Shown here: positions 37,891 through 51,749 of the stretch, piece by piece
How the letters are laid out: every line of letters begins with the position of its first letter
Numbering within the stretch: the stretch's first letter is position 1
NCBI GenBank assembly: GCA_037013685.1
Contig: CM072919.1
Coordinates: 54,575,116 to 54,639,115 of the forward strand
Reading direction: 5' to 3'
Source: Acridotheres tristis
Lineage: Eukaryota; Chordata; Aves; Passeriformes; Sturnidae
Length of the DNA: 64,000 nt
Notes under the pieces: generated by a model
What the model was told of the DNA's origin: nothing
Seen by the model: only the letters and a program-made list of their open reading frames with translations
The model's database searches: none
Position numbers and translations under genes: made by a program

Positions 37891-40800
37891 TGCTTGTGTA
37901 TACAGCAATATCCCTTATAGCTGCCTCCTAAGGAAATTAATTTGTAAACACAACTCTAAAGGATCTGAATTTTTATGAATTGTTACTACGTTAGACTGTA
38001 AATTAGAGCATACAAGTTTATCTTTCAAAAATTGTAAATACTCTGAATTTTCATAAAATGTAAATTTAAAAATTTGCACCCATAATAAACATGTAATATA
38101 TAATTTAAATACTGATTTATATTGCCTGTACTTTTGCAGTTAAGTTCCACAGATCTTCTAAGCAACAAGGTAATAGAGCAAAACCATGCCCATACTGAAC
38201 ATTTGAAAAGATTGTTTGTTAAGTGATAAAGGGTAAAGACCATTAGGAACTCTTTTGTATATTTAAAATCATCACAGAGAAGGTGGATGGAAAAATGACT
38301 TCTCCAAAAGATTTCATCTTTAATAAACTGGAATGTCTGAGATGTCTGTAGTGCCCTATGCCTTTACTAAATTGATTCACCTCATAAGTTAGATTAGGCA
38401 AAACTGTGGATATGTTTATGAGAAAAATCTTGACTTGTGGACATGAGCTTCTGTCTATAAATAGTGCTATCAAATATTCTACATTATGTCTTCATTAATA
38501 AGACTATATCTTGTTTTGTGTGCAGGAGAAGAATTAGTGACAAGATTAAAGTAATTCTTTCTGATTTCTAATGTTCCATCAGTCAAAAAGGGTAGACAGT
38601 TTAGTACTTCTTCAGTCTGTATGGTTTAGTCCTTCTAAACTTTGAGCACAGAACAGAAGTTGAAACTGAACAAACGTTTTTGAATCTGTTTCCTACTAAT
38701 CCCAAGGCTTGTAGAGAGGCTTAGTAAGTAATGACTTATTAAATTCACTTTCTCAGCTGGTTGGATATCACTGAATAGAGGTACCATTCTTGTCATGCAG
38801 GAAAGCAATGGTCCAAGGACTTGATTCTTATCTTCTGCTTGCAGGCAGGAACGAAGAACACAAGTGCTTAGTGGTCAGACTAAATGGTCCATCTTAACAC
38901 AATAGTCTGGTCTTCAACAATGGCCAAAGAAAAGGCTAGAGCCTTGCAGAGCTAATGTGTCATTTGCTTTCTGCTACCCCAGCACCTCATTTGTTTGTTA
39001 GGGATGTAAAAAGGTGCTGCTCAGTTCTTCTAGTATTCATTGAACTTAAAGTGTAACACTTCTGACAGAGGCTGCTCTGGCACATCTGTTAACACTTGAC
39101 TTGTACCCACATACTGCTCATAACTGCTGCAAACCGGATCACTACTGTCCAAGCAGGTTTATGATTATCTAAGTACATGATCAGCAAGTTTTTCAGGGAA
39201 ACCTATCTCTACAACTGACAAATAACATTTATGTAGGTATTTGAAGGAGCTAAGGTATTTGATTATGAACTGGAACAGCATGTGAATTACAACTGCGGTA
39301 AGTTTTGCTATCTAACTAATAAGCAAGGTCTTGCATCATGGCAAAAAGGATTACATTTCAAGTCCTGTATGTTTGTAAAGCTTAAGCTAGAGAGAAGTTA
39401 AGATGCCTATCTTTAGTTTTGCAATTGCTAGATAATTGGTTTCCATTTCAGTTGTTTTGAAGGGGAAATTATACTTAAGAGCATGCAAGGAAAAAAGTCA
39501 GGAATTCCTCCAAGCATAGCGTAAGCTAAAAACAGTTCAAAGTACTAAAGCAACAGATAACATTACTACTGTTGAGATATCCTTGATTGGATTGATTACA
39601 AAGTCTCTCAACCAAAAACATAATTTTTATCTTTAATTCTACATATTATTACACAAGTACGTATTCCTTTTCAGCTCACTTTGACCCTCATGTTTACTGA
39701 CATGTTGATTTTTGGATTCTCCCTTAGTTCATTCAATAACCAATATTAGGCATACAGTTTTAAAATAATAAAATAATCTTAAAACATGAGAGGCCGCTTT
39801 TGGATTACTAATTGAACTCTTTAATACTCCTAATTCTGCATTTTCTGTAACTGCTTTTTTTTTTTTCACTTCCTTTTTAATCAATTCTTTTTGTTTTGAA
39901 ATCTGGGATGGCTATTTTAATTACTGTAACCTAAAGTATTACTTTTGTTTGCCATTGTCCCAGCTGGATTTATTTTTAAAGATCTTGTTCTGTAACTTAG
40001 TTATTATTACTCAGGAGGTTTTTAAAATAATTTAATTATCATAAGCCATAAATCATGCCAATTTCCCTACTCTGATTATTCAACTTTTTTTATCACATCC
40101 CAACCTGTCTTCTTGAAGTTCTCAGTTCTTAAATTATGATTTCTGCTCCAGAAAGTTAGCAGTGGTAATGTGTTCAGCAGTGACTCAAATCATTCTCCAT
40201 CCTGGTTAAGGAATCAGCCCATTCTTATAATAATTGCTGATTCTCCTCTCCAGATGTCCCCTCCTGCTTTGCTATTTGATAAGCTCCTTATACAATATCC
40301 ATAGCCTTCCCTTCTGTTTCCCACTCTTGTCATTGGTAGGTTATATGAGTAGTCATCACTAATACAGAAATGCTAAGGCTGCCTCAGTGTTAGTACTGAT
40401 GACATTGCGTCCAGGTAAGATGCACCAATGCAGCTTGGGATAGAAGAAAACCAAAACCCAACAGTGTAAGCTCAAAGACTGTTTTTTACCTTCCACTTGT
40501 GTTGAACTCTTTCTCTGGCATCTTACAGGACCATGGATTTAGACAGAGAACAGACAGAACTTTCAGCCCCTTGCACCTGACCTCATTCTTCAATGCAACT
40601 TTCTCCTTCACTGGTGAGAATCCCTTGGTGTGTGTGCATGAGTCCCTTCTCACTTCTGAGCAGTTCCTAGATTGACAGCACGCTTTAAGTGCTCTGGTAT
40701 GTGAGTAAAGGGGTGTAGTAGTCTGTGATCTGCCACCTCTGCAGCTGACATCCCTCTGAAGTCTTACCAGTCTATTCCCATGGGTGTGCCAAGTGCTGAC

Positions 40801-43800
40801 AAACCTTTTCCCCTGCTGAAATCACAGTTCCATGCTCTGAGTCACTTGATTAGAAACAGTAGACTGGATGTTTGCTTCTAATGAGATTACAGAATAAGTT
40901 TAGTTTTATTTCAGGACTAAAATACAGAAGTAATAGTAGTAGTTTGTACATTTCTCAATGTAAAAACTGCATCCTGTACATCTAGTGTGGAGACAGAGCA
41001 ACTCGTGGGAAAGAACACGGGGCTTTCCCAAGGGCTGGCTTGGGGGCAGAGGTTTTCCCAGGAACAAACAAAGGCACCTGCTACTGTTTACAGAGTGTGT
41101 TTCCAGAACTCTGTTGTTTATAATGAAAACGTGTGCAAGAGGTGTTGCTTGCTCTGACCAATGAGCTGTTTTCTGTTCTTGGGTTAGCAAGGAGTGTGTG
41201 TTACAATGAAGTGTCCCTTTCCTGTCTTGAGAGGAGACCATGTTGCTGTGTGTTTTATTACGGCCGTTCCAATAGTTAATCCTTAATTAACAGCAACAAT
41301 CTAGCATAAGAAACTTGGCCCTCAGACGACCACTGTTAGTCTGGCATCATTTCTTTAGATCGTGTAGAGGAAGTATAGAGCAAACACTACACTCATGGCA
41401 GAAAGAATAAGGAAATTACCGAGGAAAATGAATGTGGGCAAAAGCGTTCCCTACAGATTAAGGGGAAGAATATGTATTTGCCACAACTTTCCCATAGAGG
41501 AGTTGAATATATAAAAAAAAAATTCAGGATGATGGGCCATTAGAGCTACTTTCTTGGCATTTTGCAAGATACTTGAGAAGACCATCAAACTTCTCAAAAT
41601 AGAAGTTCCATCTTTAATATGATGTAAGAACATGGGAGGTGTCTTCTCTGTCCACCTAGCTATGAGTTAGAACTTGTCACTACTGCACTCACCTAAGTAC
41701 CAGCCTTTGCTTACAGGAAACAGTAAGTTTCCTAGTGAGAGAAATATGGAACCTGTACCCCCATGTTCCTCAGCTACGACCTTTTCAGATTGCTTAAGGT
41801 GGAAATGCTTTTGCCAGCTGCTCCCCAAGGGATGCCACAAAAACATGCATTAGAATTCAAGAAGGTTTTGGCAAATAGTATTTTCTAGTCATTCCTCCAA
41901 GTGATTCTCCAGCTCAAAACAGTCCTACAGTAACATGGTTTTGATAAAGAAGCATGAAACCACAACAGTGCAGTCTCTCTGGCTTTTCACGCTACTGAGG
42001 GTTAAGAAAAACCAGCTGTTGTCACAAGTTGTAAAAAAAGCTTTCAAAAAAGTGTTACTATGCTCTTGAAGTGGTAACTGTTACCTCAGCATTAGTTTAT
42101 AAGAAAAAAAGTGTTCTGAGTTGTACCTGTTAAGAGTCCTTCTGGGACCAGGAACACAGACTCGGCTATACCTTCTATCTAGGTCATCAGTAAAGGCATT
42201 TGCACCAAAACGCAGCAGGAGCGGTAGTATCCAGAAGATATGTTCACTATTTCAGCTACTGACAACAGTCTACTCTTGCCATTATTTTAGTGTGTGGAGC
42301 AAAAAAGACCTTGTGTGTATGACAAGCAGCACCAGTGTCCTGCTATGTCCTCTTCACAGAAGCTGTGAAGTATTCACAGCACATGGTGCCAATACACAAC
42401 AGAATCTGAACAGAAGAGAGATTTCTGCATCAACGCTGTAAAAGCTAAGTGGTAACTTGCAATCTCCTGCTACTCCATTCAATGATCTTTTCAGTTTTTG
42501 GTTTTTTTTCCTGGAACTGTAAAAGCAATAGAATATTGTTAAGATCTTGGTTGGTGTTTGTAAGGAACAGTATCTTACTCATTTGTTCAGTCAATGATTG
42601 TTTATACAATTGTTTTAAAATTCTTGTTAAGTCTCTTTTGGACACTTGCCTTTAGTTAAAGGATCTTCTATTCTCTTCAACATTTAAAAGCGTCCCATAC
42701 TTTTTCTGTATCTCCATTAAAGTTTAGGAAGCCTTTCTTTGCCTGTCTCCCAGAAAGGTAGGTGTTTTAATGGTTATTGCTGCTACTATCTGTATTTAAA
42801 GATGCGTGAATTGTATGTTTACAACATATAAGCAACCAGATCTAACCAGATGTTTGCAAGTAATGATTCAAATGAGTATTAGAAACTATATACCTATCTG
42901 CTTGTAATTCAACTTACCAACCAAACATAAGTCAAAACTAGAAAACAAGAAAATTCTGTTCTAAGTTAAGCCAACTGAACCAACTTGCAGGAGGATTTGG
43001 CAAATAGGGATTCCTAGGGGTGAAGATGGGATAGGGAATGATATCTCTCAATTTAGACAACAACACATCACCAGCCCAGGCCACCTGTTCACAGTCAGAG
43101 ACGTGAACTAAAAGCAGGTGGCTCCAATGACATAAGGGAAGACTTCTCTTAATAGTGGCTTTAAATTCTGAAATTCTAAACTATATAAGATTGATAGGAA
43201 AAGCAAATTAAACACAGGGGTAGGAGAGTCCATGGAGATAGTTTGACTGAGGGTGATAAATAGGTGTTTGCTCCAAAAAACAACAAAAATATTTAATTTC
43301 CACTGTGTTATGGGATCCATACTAGCTGAAATGCCAGAATTGGTAAAAACAAAAAGAGTGAGAAAGAAAAGTATTCATTAAATATTTTGCCACATCTCTT
43401 AAAGGTTATCTAGATCATGTAGTCACATGGTGAAAATACTTTGCAATCCAAGAGTATATAAAGAGAGATATTAATACATTATCTACTAAAGCTAAATATT
43501 TTTAAACCAGCCTATCAGATAAAAAACATCCAAGAATTTAGGAAGTTGGATAAGCCATACTATGGATCATTAATTTTTATTTCAGTGATTCTCAAATACT
43601 GGAAAAGATTATGAGATTAAAAGAAAGATAACACCATTATAGAAAAAAAAGAAGAAAAAAAGAAAAGGTCTCAATCCAAATAACTAATATAAAACTTGGT
43701 GAGAAAATTTTTAAAAAACCATTTAAGATAATTAGTGTCAATCATGGATGTACCAAATAAAGGTCTTAAACTAATTTAGGATTAGGTTGAAAATCTGGAT

Positions 43801-45419
43801 CATAAGAATAATAGGGTCAAAGGAAAAAGGGATTTATGTAAGATGCCTGATTCAGAAGTACACAACATTGGGTTTATAACTAGAGCAATGCAAGAACATA
43901 ATTAAAAAATTAGTCTTAAGATGTAACTGAAGAGGGAATCAACTTTGAACACCATTCTGGTGGACTCCTGCAGACTTCATAATATCTAATATTTTTGCAA
44001 TTACTGATGTCAAAAAACCTGAAGCTTTGCAGATGATAAAAGGTTGGAGGACAAAAAAATAAGCCAGGTCTCAAGTGCAGTTTTTAACCACTTCACTGTC
44101 GTCCAAAATAGCAGGAGGATGCCATAGTATCAAATAAATAGGAACAAAATAGTGTCCCTTTGGGATAACCAAGGACTTTTCTGAACTATTCTTAAAAATA
44201 ATCCAGCACTAGATCTTGTGAAAAGTCTACAGATCTTCATGGCATCACAGAAGATCTGAGGCTAGAGGAAACTATGAACATCATCTAACCAAGCTCAAAG
44301 CAGGGTCAAAGACCTGAAATTTTACCAAACTTCCTGCAATCTCCACCCATGTTTTCCTACATCCACGACAGATCCTATGAGACCCTTAAAGACAATTAAG
44401 ATGTCTGATATTATTCAGATACTTATTATGGACCAAGTCAAATATTCTTATCCCTTCACTAAGAGCTCTACCACAAAGCTGAATTCTATACACTATAATA
44501 TAGTCATGTACTGTGCAGAGAAGACACAAACCTTGGTGGAGCAGTCTCCTAGACACCTTCTTCTTATTTTTATTTCCTCAGATAATCCAAGATGTATCAG
44601 TGATTCCCTGTTTGGAGTATAATATAAAAAGGGAAATGGACCATTTGTCAGAAAAAAAATATTACCAATATTCAGAAATTCTTCATGGCACATAGACCAA
44701 TCCTCTCCCTTCATCTCTGTCTCAAGTCTTTCAGAAATTACTTCTGGCTACAAGTTGCCTGAATAAGTAAGAGAAATCTGAGTTTGAGAGAATTCAAAAA
44801 CCTCTAGTGCCACACAGACATTTAGTATCTTTTAACATTAGGAAGCAAGTAGTTTTGGTGTGTGGCAGTAGCATCCCATAGGTACTGTCAGTTGAAGAAA
44901 GGCTATCACCTCCAGTGCCTGCATACATCCATGCACAGACATGCACCTGTGACACTCAGAAGAAACTAACCTGCCTTACTTCTGTAATGATGAATTACTC
45001 AATACAGGAAAACAAACTTTGAGATTGCATGGAAATTAATTATCATCTACAACATAAATAGAAAAAGTAAGCAAAACATCACCAAAGCATCAGCTTAGAC
45101 AAGCACCCCCTACCAAAAAAAAACTCCAGAACAACCCAACCAAAATTACATATACTGCATTTATAATCGTGTGTGAAAGTACTGGTCATAAATAAGATAA
45201 AAATCCTTGTTTCTTTCTTCAGGTTTTTAAACAAGATGCACCAAAATGTTAAATGCACAGGAAGAGAAAATTAATATTATTCATTTACTTAGCTTTAAAA
45301 GCAATATGGAGGCTATTGGGAGAAAACAACAACAACAACAACAACAAAGCTGTGGGGCTTGCAAAACCAGTGGAATAGAACACCAGTGATTTGAGTCTAT
45401 TTTACACTGTCAAAGCCTA
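37891..45419. other. Intergenic DNA between FCHO2 and the next repeats
   Basis: No gene recognised. A short CAA microsatellite lies at 45324-45348. A possible LTR-like patch (minus-strand AATAAAAC near 41255) and a faint CR1-like patch (TTTGCAGATGATAAAAGG near 44024) are too decayed to call. Confidence 0.6.
45324..45348. repeat. CAA microsatellite
   Basis: About eight uninterrupted AAC/CAA units after GGGAGAAA. Confidence 0.9.
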
Positions 45420-46210
45420 AGGAGTTACTTCATCTCAGCTGATATAAACCGAAGTAGAAAAACAGTATTCCATGTATGGCAGAAGCACTGTTGTCAGAAG
45501 GAAAGCTGTCAGAAGCTTCCCCATGTCCCATAGAGCCAATGCCAGCCAGCTCTGAGATGGACCTGCTACTGACAAGGCCAAGGCCATCAGCGACTGTGGC
45601 AGAACCTCTAGGTTAACGTATTTACAAAGGAAAAAAAAAGTGATTGCACAGATACAGTTGCAGCCACGGAAGAATGGAGGATCTCGAGATCCATAGTCCC
45701 AGCAGGACTTGTAATGCTGTGGAGACCCCACACTGGAGCAGCCCATCCTTGAAGAACTGCACTCCGTGGAAGAGGGACCCACATTGCACCAGTCCCTGAG
45801 AGCTGTTGCCTGTGGGATGAACTCACACTTGCTAAGTTCATGGAGAACTGTCTCCTGTGGGAGGGACCCCATGCTGGAGCAGGAGAAGGACTCCTCGGCC
45901 TAGGGGCAGGAACAAAGTGTGACTCCTCCCCCATCTCTCTGCACTGCTGTGATGAGGAGGTAGAGCCCGAGGGGAAAGTAGTTTTAAGATTTGTTTTACT
46001 CCTCATTACTTTGCTCTGATTTTGAGTGGTAATAAATTCAGTTAATTTCCCCAAGTCAAGTGTGTTTTGCCCGTGACAGTAATAAATAAATAAATTCTCT
46101 CTCCCTGTCCTTATCTCAATCCATGAGGCTTGTTTTATCCTTTCTGCCCTGTCCAGCTAAGGAGAGGAACAGCTTTGGTGAATGCATAGCTTCCACCCAG
46201 GAAGTGCACA
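45420..46210 (+). mobile_element. ERVL-like solo LTR, plus orientation
   Basis: Resembles avian ERVL-type LTRs. A decayed CCTCTAGGTTAACGTATTTA-like promoter region lies near 45604. Repeated GGGACCCACATTGCACCAG / GGGACCCCATGCTGGAGCAG segments follow. A poly(A) region GGTAATAAATTCAGTTAATT lies near 46028, then TTGCCCGTGACAGTAATAA and TGTCCAGCTAAGGAG near 46150. No gag, pol or env follows, so it is probably a solo LTR. The 5' limit is approximate, and the 3' end near GTGCACA is a guess. Confidence 0.65.
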
Positions 46211-46725
46211 AAATATTTATCAAGCCAATAATGTTTGGCACACAACTTCAAAAAGTTTTGCTCTACACTTTAATAGAGATATTATTTTCTATTAATGTGA
46301 CAATCCAAGAGAACCAAGTACAGCATCCTTAGCTCTGATATAGCACACTGATGGTAGAGGGTGACGATGTCTCTTGTATAAACGTTGATCCTTTCACTAA
46401 GCTAGATGTAAACAAGCATATTTTGACCACTCAATTATATTCAGTAGTGCAAAAATCAAAATAATAGATCTCACTGTATAATTCCAAATAAATCCTCACC
46501 TCCCAGTTGGGACCTGTTCTTAGTCTGAGAATTCAAGGTCTCAGTTTTATTTAAACTATGGGCAAGCACAAAACCAGCATCTACAGCTCTGTAAAACAGA
46601 TTTGGGTGGGAGCACAAAAACATCAGGATGCAGATCTCTAGCAAACCAAAATAAAAAATGTCCCAGGTCACACAAAATAAGCAATCTGACCTTGTAGCCT
46701 AGAAGTGAGCAATCAGTCCCTGGAG
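46211..46725. other. Intergenic, nothing recognised
   Basis: No repeat or gene identified. Confidence 0.6.
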
Positions 46726-47215
46726 TCATAGAATCATAGAATTATTTAGATTGGAAAAGACTTAAGGTCTAACCCAGCACTATCAAGTCCACCATTAAAC
46801 CATGTTCCAAGTGCCATGTCTGCATATCTCTAAATTTCCTGCAGGGATGGTTTCTCCACCATTTCCCTGAGCAGATCATTCCAATGCTTGGCAACCCTTT
46901 CAGTGAAGAAATATTTCTTGATATCTCATCTAAATTTCCCCTGTAACAATTCTAGGCTTTTTCCTCTTTTTCTATTGCTTCTCACTTGGAAGAGACCAAC
47001 CCCCACCTCCTCACTCCTTTCAGGCAGCTGTAGAAAGTGATAAGGTCACCTCTGAGCCTCCTTCTCTCCAGGCTAAACAACCCCAGCTCCCTCAGCTGCT
47101 CCTCAAGGTGTTGTGCTCCAGACCCTTCATCAGCTTTGTTGTCCTTCTTTGGACATGCTCCAGCACTTCAATTCCTTTTTAGTACCTTCTTCTGAACTGG
47201 TGCCACTTACTCATT
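46726..47215 (-). mobile_element. CR1 LINE 3' fragment, minus orientation
   Basis: Starts with the reverse-complemented CR1 terminus ATAGAATCATAGAATTATTT, then GATTGGAAAAGACTTAAGG, CTCCAGGCTAAACAACCCCA and TTTGGACATGCTCCAGCACTT. About 0.5 kb, 5' truncated. Confidence 0.9.
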
Positions 47216-47910
47216 TACATTTAAAAGCTAAAGGAACTCAGTCAATGTCACAGAATCAAGGTGCAATCTTTTCCTGGTTAAGTGTCTATCCAACCTACTG
47301 GTCTTGTATTCCTTTTAAATAAGAGCACCTATGATGAAATCTTGAACAGAAAATTACATGTTTTTTAGGATTTCAAAAATGCCCTTCTAACATGTGGAAA
47401 GATTTCCTTAAGTCTGGACTGGATCTCTACATGCACTGGATGAGACGTAATAGAAGACTTTTGCATTCCTGTTTCCTTCCTTCCTCCACATGACCAAGCT
47501 GCCCTTCTGCAGGATTCAATTCCTGACTGTGAGAAGCAGCATATCCTTCAGCCAGGGAAGGTTGTCTGCCACAGACCCCTGTTCTGATGGGTGCAGCCCA
47601 TTGTCTTAGGCTCACTTCCTCATCCCAATGTCATCACAGCAGAGTGCAAGAGCTTATGAGTTTCCAATGCCACCAACTGAAATAGCTGTCATGCCTTTCT
47701 CTTAAAAATCAAATGCAAGCAGAATAAGCAAACCCAACAAATTAAGATACATATTTGAGATATGGATCTACTTCTCCTGGCCAAAACAAAGTTATTCGAT
47801 TTTTATGAGGGTTAATGCATAACCTCTCTGAATTTCATTAATTTTTAATCACTTCTCTCTCACTTCCTTTCAATACTTACAGGGGGCTTATTAGAAAAAA
47901 AAAAGGTATA
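47216..47910. other. Intergenic, nothing recognised
   Basis: Unique-looking DNA between two CR1 fragments. No supported open frame. Confidence 0.6.
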
Positions 47911-48192
47911 GACCTTTCAACAGGGCCTGTTGCAATAGGATGAAGGGTAATAGTTTTAAACTCAACTAAAGGTAGATGTAGAGTAAGTATAAGGACGAGA
48001 TATTTTAAGATAATGGTGATGCAGCACTGGAACAGGTTGCTGAGAGTGGTGGTAGCTGCCCCATACCTGGAACTATTCACAGTCAGATGTGACAAGGCTC
48101 TGAGCCCCTGCTCATTGTAGGGAGGCTAGGACAGATGACCTGTAAAGGTCCCTTCCAACACAAACTATTCTGATTCTGTGACTCTATGATTT
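47911..48192 (+). mobile_element. CR1 LINE 3'-end fragment
   Basis: CR1 tail: GTAATAGTTTTAAACTCAAC, AGCACTGGAACAGGTTGCTG, CCTGTAAAGGTCCCTTCCAA and the terminus ATTCTGATTCTGTGACTCTA. 5' truncated, sense orientation. Confidence 0.9.
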
Positions 48193-51100
48193 ACTAAAAG
48201 AAATACTGAACAAGTCTGTTGCATTTACACACCTTTTAGATGGGTGAAGTAGAGAGGCTGGGAAAAGATGATTTATTAAGAGAAGATGGTGACTGTCAGC
48301 CAAGTCATGGACCCTCCTGGCATGCCCAGGTTCTGAAGAGAGCAGTCAACTTGGTCTTCTTATTGAGTTTTTCTCTGTTGCTCCTGAGAAGGGATCATCA
48401 CAGGTCACTAGGATGCACTGCATGAGTGTACAAATGCCACAGACCCAGGTGACTGCTGCGGAGGGTGTCAGTTCCCCATTTATCCTCCCTTATAGTATAG
48501 CCAGCAACATCCTCTTTCCTTTTGTGGTTCTTTTGTAGCTATCTGCTGAACTACACAGAAAAACTGTTTCAGGATTGTTTGGTTCCAAAACTTATTGAAT
48601 GTTAGCAGCAATGCTTTTGTCCTTTCCAAGCCTATACATTCACAATTTTAATAAAATAAGCGTTTTATAGACTTCTGTTTTTAAGTATAGATCTTTTGAG
48701 TCTAGCAGAACCTAAATAAACCAAAACACATAGTTCTTCACTATTCAGTCAAGCTTTGTACTTTCTGTGCACACCAACTTCTTAATGTGAACTGGCTGCA
48801 CAGAACTTGGTGGGAACTGGAAAGCTGGGTGACTCCTGACTTCTGCCTCATCATCTCATTTGTACCGAACCATCACAGCAAGCAAGTAGCAATTATAAAG
48901 TGAAATTTACCATGCATTTCCTCCATGCATTCTTCAGCAGCTCCTGCTTCAAAGTATACTAACAAAAGCTCAGCTGTCATTTAAACAAAGTGAGTAGCGT
49001 CAGCCTTGATTTAAGGATCTTCTACAAAGCTTCAAAGTGTGCTGAGAGTTATAAACACTAGGTATTTCTATGATGGTTACATTTTCACTAGGACAGTTTA
49101 GGGCAGTCTGGATTCTCTCACTGGGTTTTTAAATATCCAAAGACATTCGCAGATCACGCTTCATGTTTCGAGCTGAAGCACAGTCTTAGCATATCCAGTA
49201 TTTCAGATGTCTAACTTCAGTAGCTGTGGTTTTATTGACCCATCTTATATTGTATACAACATATTAACATCTCTTCTGCACAATGAAATTTTAAGAAGTG
49301 ACTAGCCTTTAGTCTTACTTACCAAATTTTGCCCTTGTTCCTAGAGACCATCATCTTTAGGCAAACAATTCAAACCAATTGTCTTTGACATTTATAAACA
49401 TTTGCTAAATTAAAAAAAAATAAGAAGAATGGAAAGCTAGTAATTTTCATTTATATTTCATCAGAGTATTGCTATAAGTAGCAATTTTGATTCCATCAAA
49501 ATAGCCTCAGCTAATTCCCAATCAATAAATCATGAGCAATTATATTTCTCTGCTCACCATCCCAAATGGCAATCTCCTTGTCAATGTCTTCATGAGTGTT
49601 TCTGACTGTAACCCCAGAAATAATTTCAAAAGCAGTGATTTTCTGGTAGCTCTGGGTTCCCTGTCATACTCCAACTGTGAATGCATTGCATTTTTTCGTA
49701 GCTCTCGCATTGCTTTCCATGCCAATCAAAAGTACCTCATTTTCTCTACTAACACTAACATCCAGAAACTACTGTCATACAACTATGTCCAGTCTTTGCA
49801 CAAAAATCTCTCTCAGTACCTTCCTGTATGGTAAAAACTAATATGACTCCATTTTTGCCAAATACTACCACTTAGTGTGGACTTAAAATATGCATTTCTT
49901 GTAGTTCAACAGTTACTATTTTAAAAGCTTAAAAAAATATTGTTAAAAAATAATTCTTATATTAAATCACAGTATATGGCTCAAGATTAGTTTTATGACT
50001 GCAGTTCCACGGCAGGAATCAACAGCCGCTGAATGCATTAAAAACTCTTACCAGGCTGAGTCAGAATCTCAAGAACTGAAGAATGATATTCTCTCAATCC
50101 CCTCTTTCATCATGGAGGTCAAGTCCTTAAGCCCAAGACTACAAGAAACCCAAGTGGTGGAAAAGCTGATGACAGGCTTTGTAGACAGAAGTAATTTTTA
50201 GGTAGATGCGAGCCAACAAGCATGTTAATTGTTATGACTGACTTTTTTTTTTTTTTAAGTGAAATTCTTGATATGTTAGGTTTGGTACAAGTATTTACAT
50301 AAAATAAAAAACTATTTATGTAACAGGAAAAGAGAACATATATCACAGCAGTGGTCCAATAATTTACTAGTATCAGAGAACCGATGAAAGCTTAGCCTGA
50401 CAAAATACTTCATTCAGAAATGTGCACTGCAAAGGGTTTTTATTAATTATTTAAGCTCTATGTTGAAAAAATATCAGGACCAGGATCAAGTATTAGAAAT
50501 CTGACATATAAACGTAACTAAATCTCCTTGTATCATTGTTGTCAGATTTTATAAAATAGTCTGATTCTACCTTTGATGCTCTCTCACTCTTGGCAAGAAT
50601 TAGTCTTCAGGTTGTGTTTTTAAACAAGCATAGCTCATTTTCTTTTGTTGTCTTCAGATTTTTAAAAAATTCTTCATTGGAGTATTTCCCTCATCATACA
50701 ACACAGAAATTGTTATTTCCCAGTCTCCTTACCATGAGACCTTTCACAGTAGTACTGTGAGTGTTATATTCCTGAAGCCCTTCCAGTCAATGGTAGCTGA
50801 GTAGGGACATAAAAAGTTGAGACAGTAAAGGGTCATTAACACTCAGAAACCTACAGTTCTGGAAACCTTGAAGCCTTCTACCCCATGACAAGCTCCTTCT
50901 TACACCCAATAAATATTTTCATACACTCTTTGGTTATCAGTTAAATTCCAAACTTCCCTTGCTCTCAACCCAAATGCTGTTAGCCTATGGAAAGCTACAT
51001 AGAATTTTCACCCAATCATACTGTGCAACAAAAGTATATCTCTGTCAAGCAAAACTTCAATCACTCCCTTTTCTTCCTGACATCTATTTTCCCAGCATCA

Positions 51101-51530
51101 TTCCATTCCTTTTCTGACTCATCTTGTTTTGACTCACATAAAACCAAACGGATTCACGCACACCTCACTGGCTACCAGGCTGCTGCTATCCAGCTGGGCA
51201 AACTTCAGTCACATTGTCTTGGTCCTGCCACTGCTACAGCACTTACAAAGGGCCCGTCTTGATTGATCTTCCTTTGCTGTCTCCTTGTCTACTCACACAG
51301 CTGCTTCTTGCACATCAGAGCTCTCTCGTCTCAGCTACCAAAGCCAGCTTCTTCCTCCTTCCACAGCTTGTACCTGGCAAGAAATCATATTCTTCCATTT
51401 CCACCAGCTAAAGTGGCTCACCACTGAAAGAAATCTGTAACATCTAGGCTCAACCTGTCTTTAGGTTGCCTGACGAGTTCTCAAGCGTGTGGAGTAATGC
51501 AAGTTTTGTTAAGGGACTACAACACAAAGG
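48193..51530. other. Intergenic DNA upstream of the TMEM171 CpG island
   Basis: No gene recognised. Open frames at 49532-49834 (+, 100 codons) and 50987-51262 (+, 91 codons) have no recognised domain, splice support or start context. Confidence 0.6.
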
Positions 51531-51540
51531 GGTCCTGAAA

Positions 51541-51652
51541 TAGAGCCTGGTTATAGTAATGCCAAGGCTGTGGGTTCGATCCGTGATCGGTACTGGAGGT
51601 GCACCCAATTCGTACGGGCTCCTTTCAACTCAATATTCTGTGATTCTGTGAA
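51541..51652 (+). mobile_element. tRNA-Ile-derived SINE with CR1-like tail (TguSINE1-like)
   Basis: The head matches the middle and 3' half of tRNA-Ile: GTTATAGTAATGCCAAGG (anticodon-arm region), then a perfect B box GGTTCGATCC at 51573-51582 in GTGGGTTCGATCCGTGATCG, and a tRNA-like CGTACGGGC at 51611-51619. The tail CTCCTTTCAACTCAATATTC plus TGTGATTCTGTG is CR1-like, as in TguSINE1, a CR1-mobilised SINE of passerine birds. Fusion to the CR1 tail rules out a functional tRNA gene. The exact 5' end is uncertain. Confidence 0.75.
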
Positions 51653-51749
51653 ACAGGAGACGTGGCACTAGCATCCTGAGGGGGGCTGCTCACCTGCCTC
51701 ACCTCGAAATCGAGGGCATTTCAGGGGCACGCTTGACTTTGGCCACGTA

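Noticed and set aside
40906..41280. Possible minus-strand LTR or 111-codon open frame
   Set aside because: An AATAAAAC-type signal is present, but no clear ends or family resemblance. Not strong enough to annotate.
44000..44390. Faint CR1-like patches (TTTGCAGATGATAAAAGG; CATCACAGAAGATCTGAGGC)
   Set aside because: Only short resemblances in very diverged DNA; a profile search would be needed.
45608..46054. 148-codon and 145-codon minus-strand open frames
   Set aside because: Antisense to an ERVL-like LTR; no protein similarity.
49532..49834. 100-codon plus-strand open frame in intergenic DNA
   Set aside because: No domain, and an antisense frame is also open. No promoter or splice evidence.
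51541..51619. Functional tRNA-Ile gene
   Set aside because: The A-box half is degraded, the acceptor stem does not pair, and the sequence continues into a CR1-like tail.
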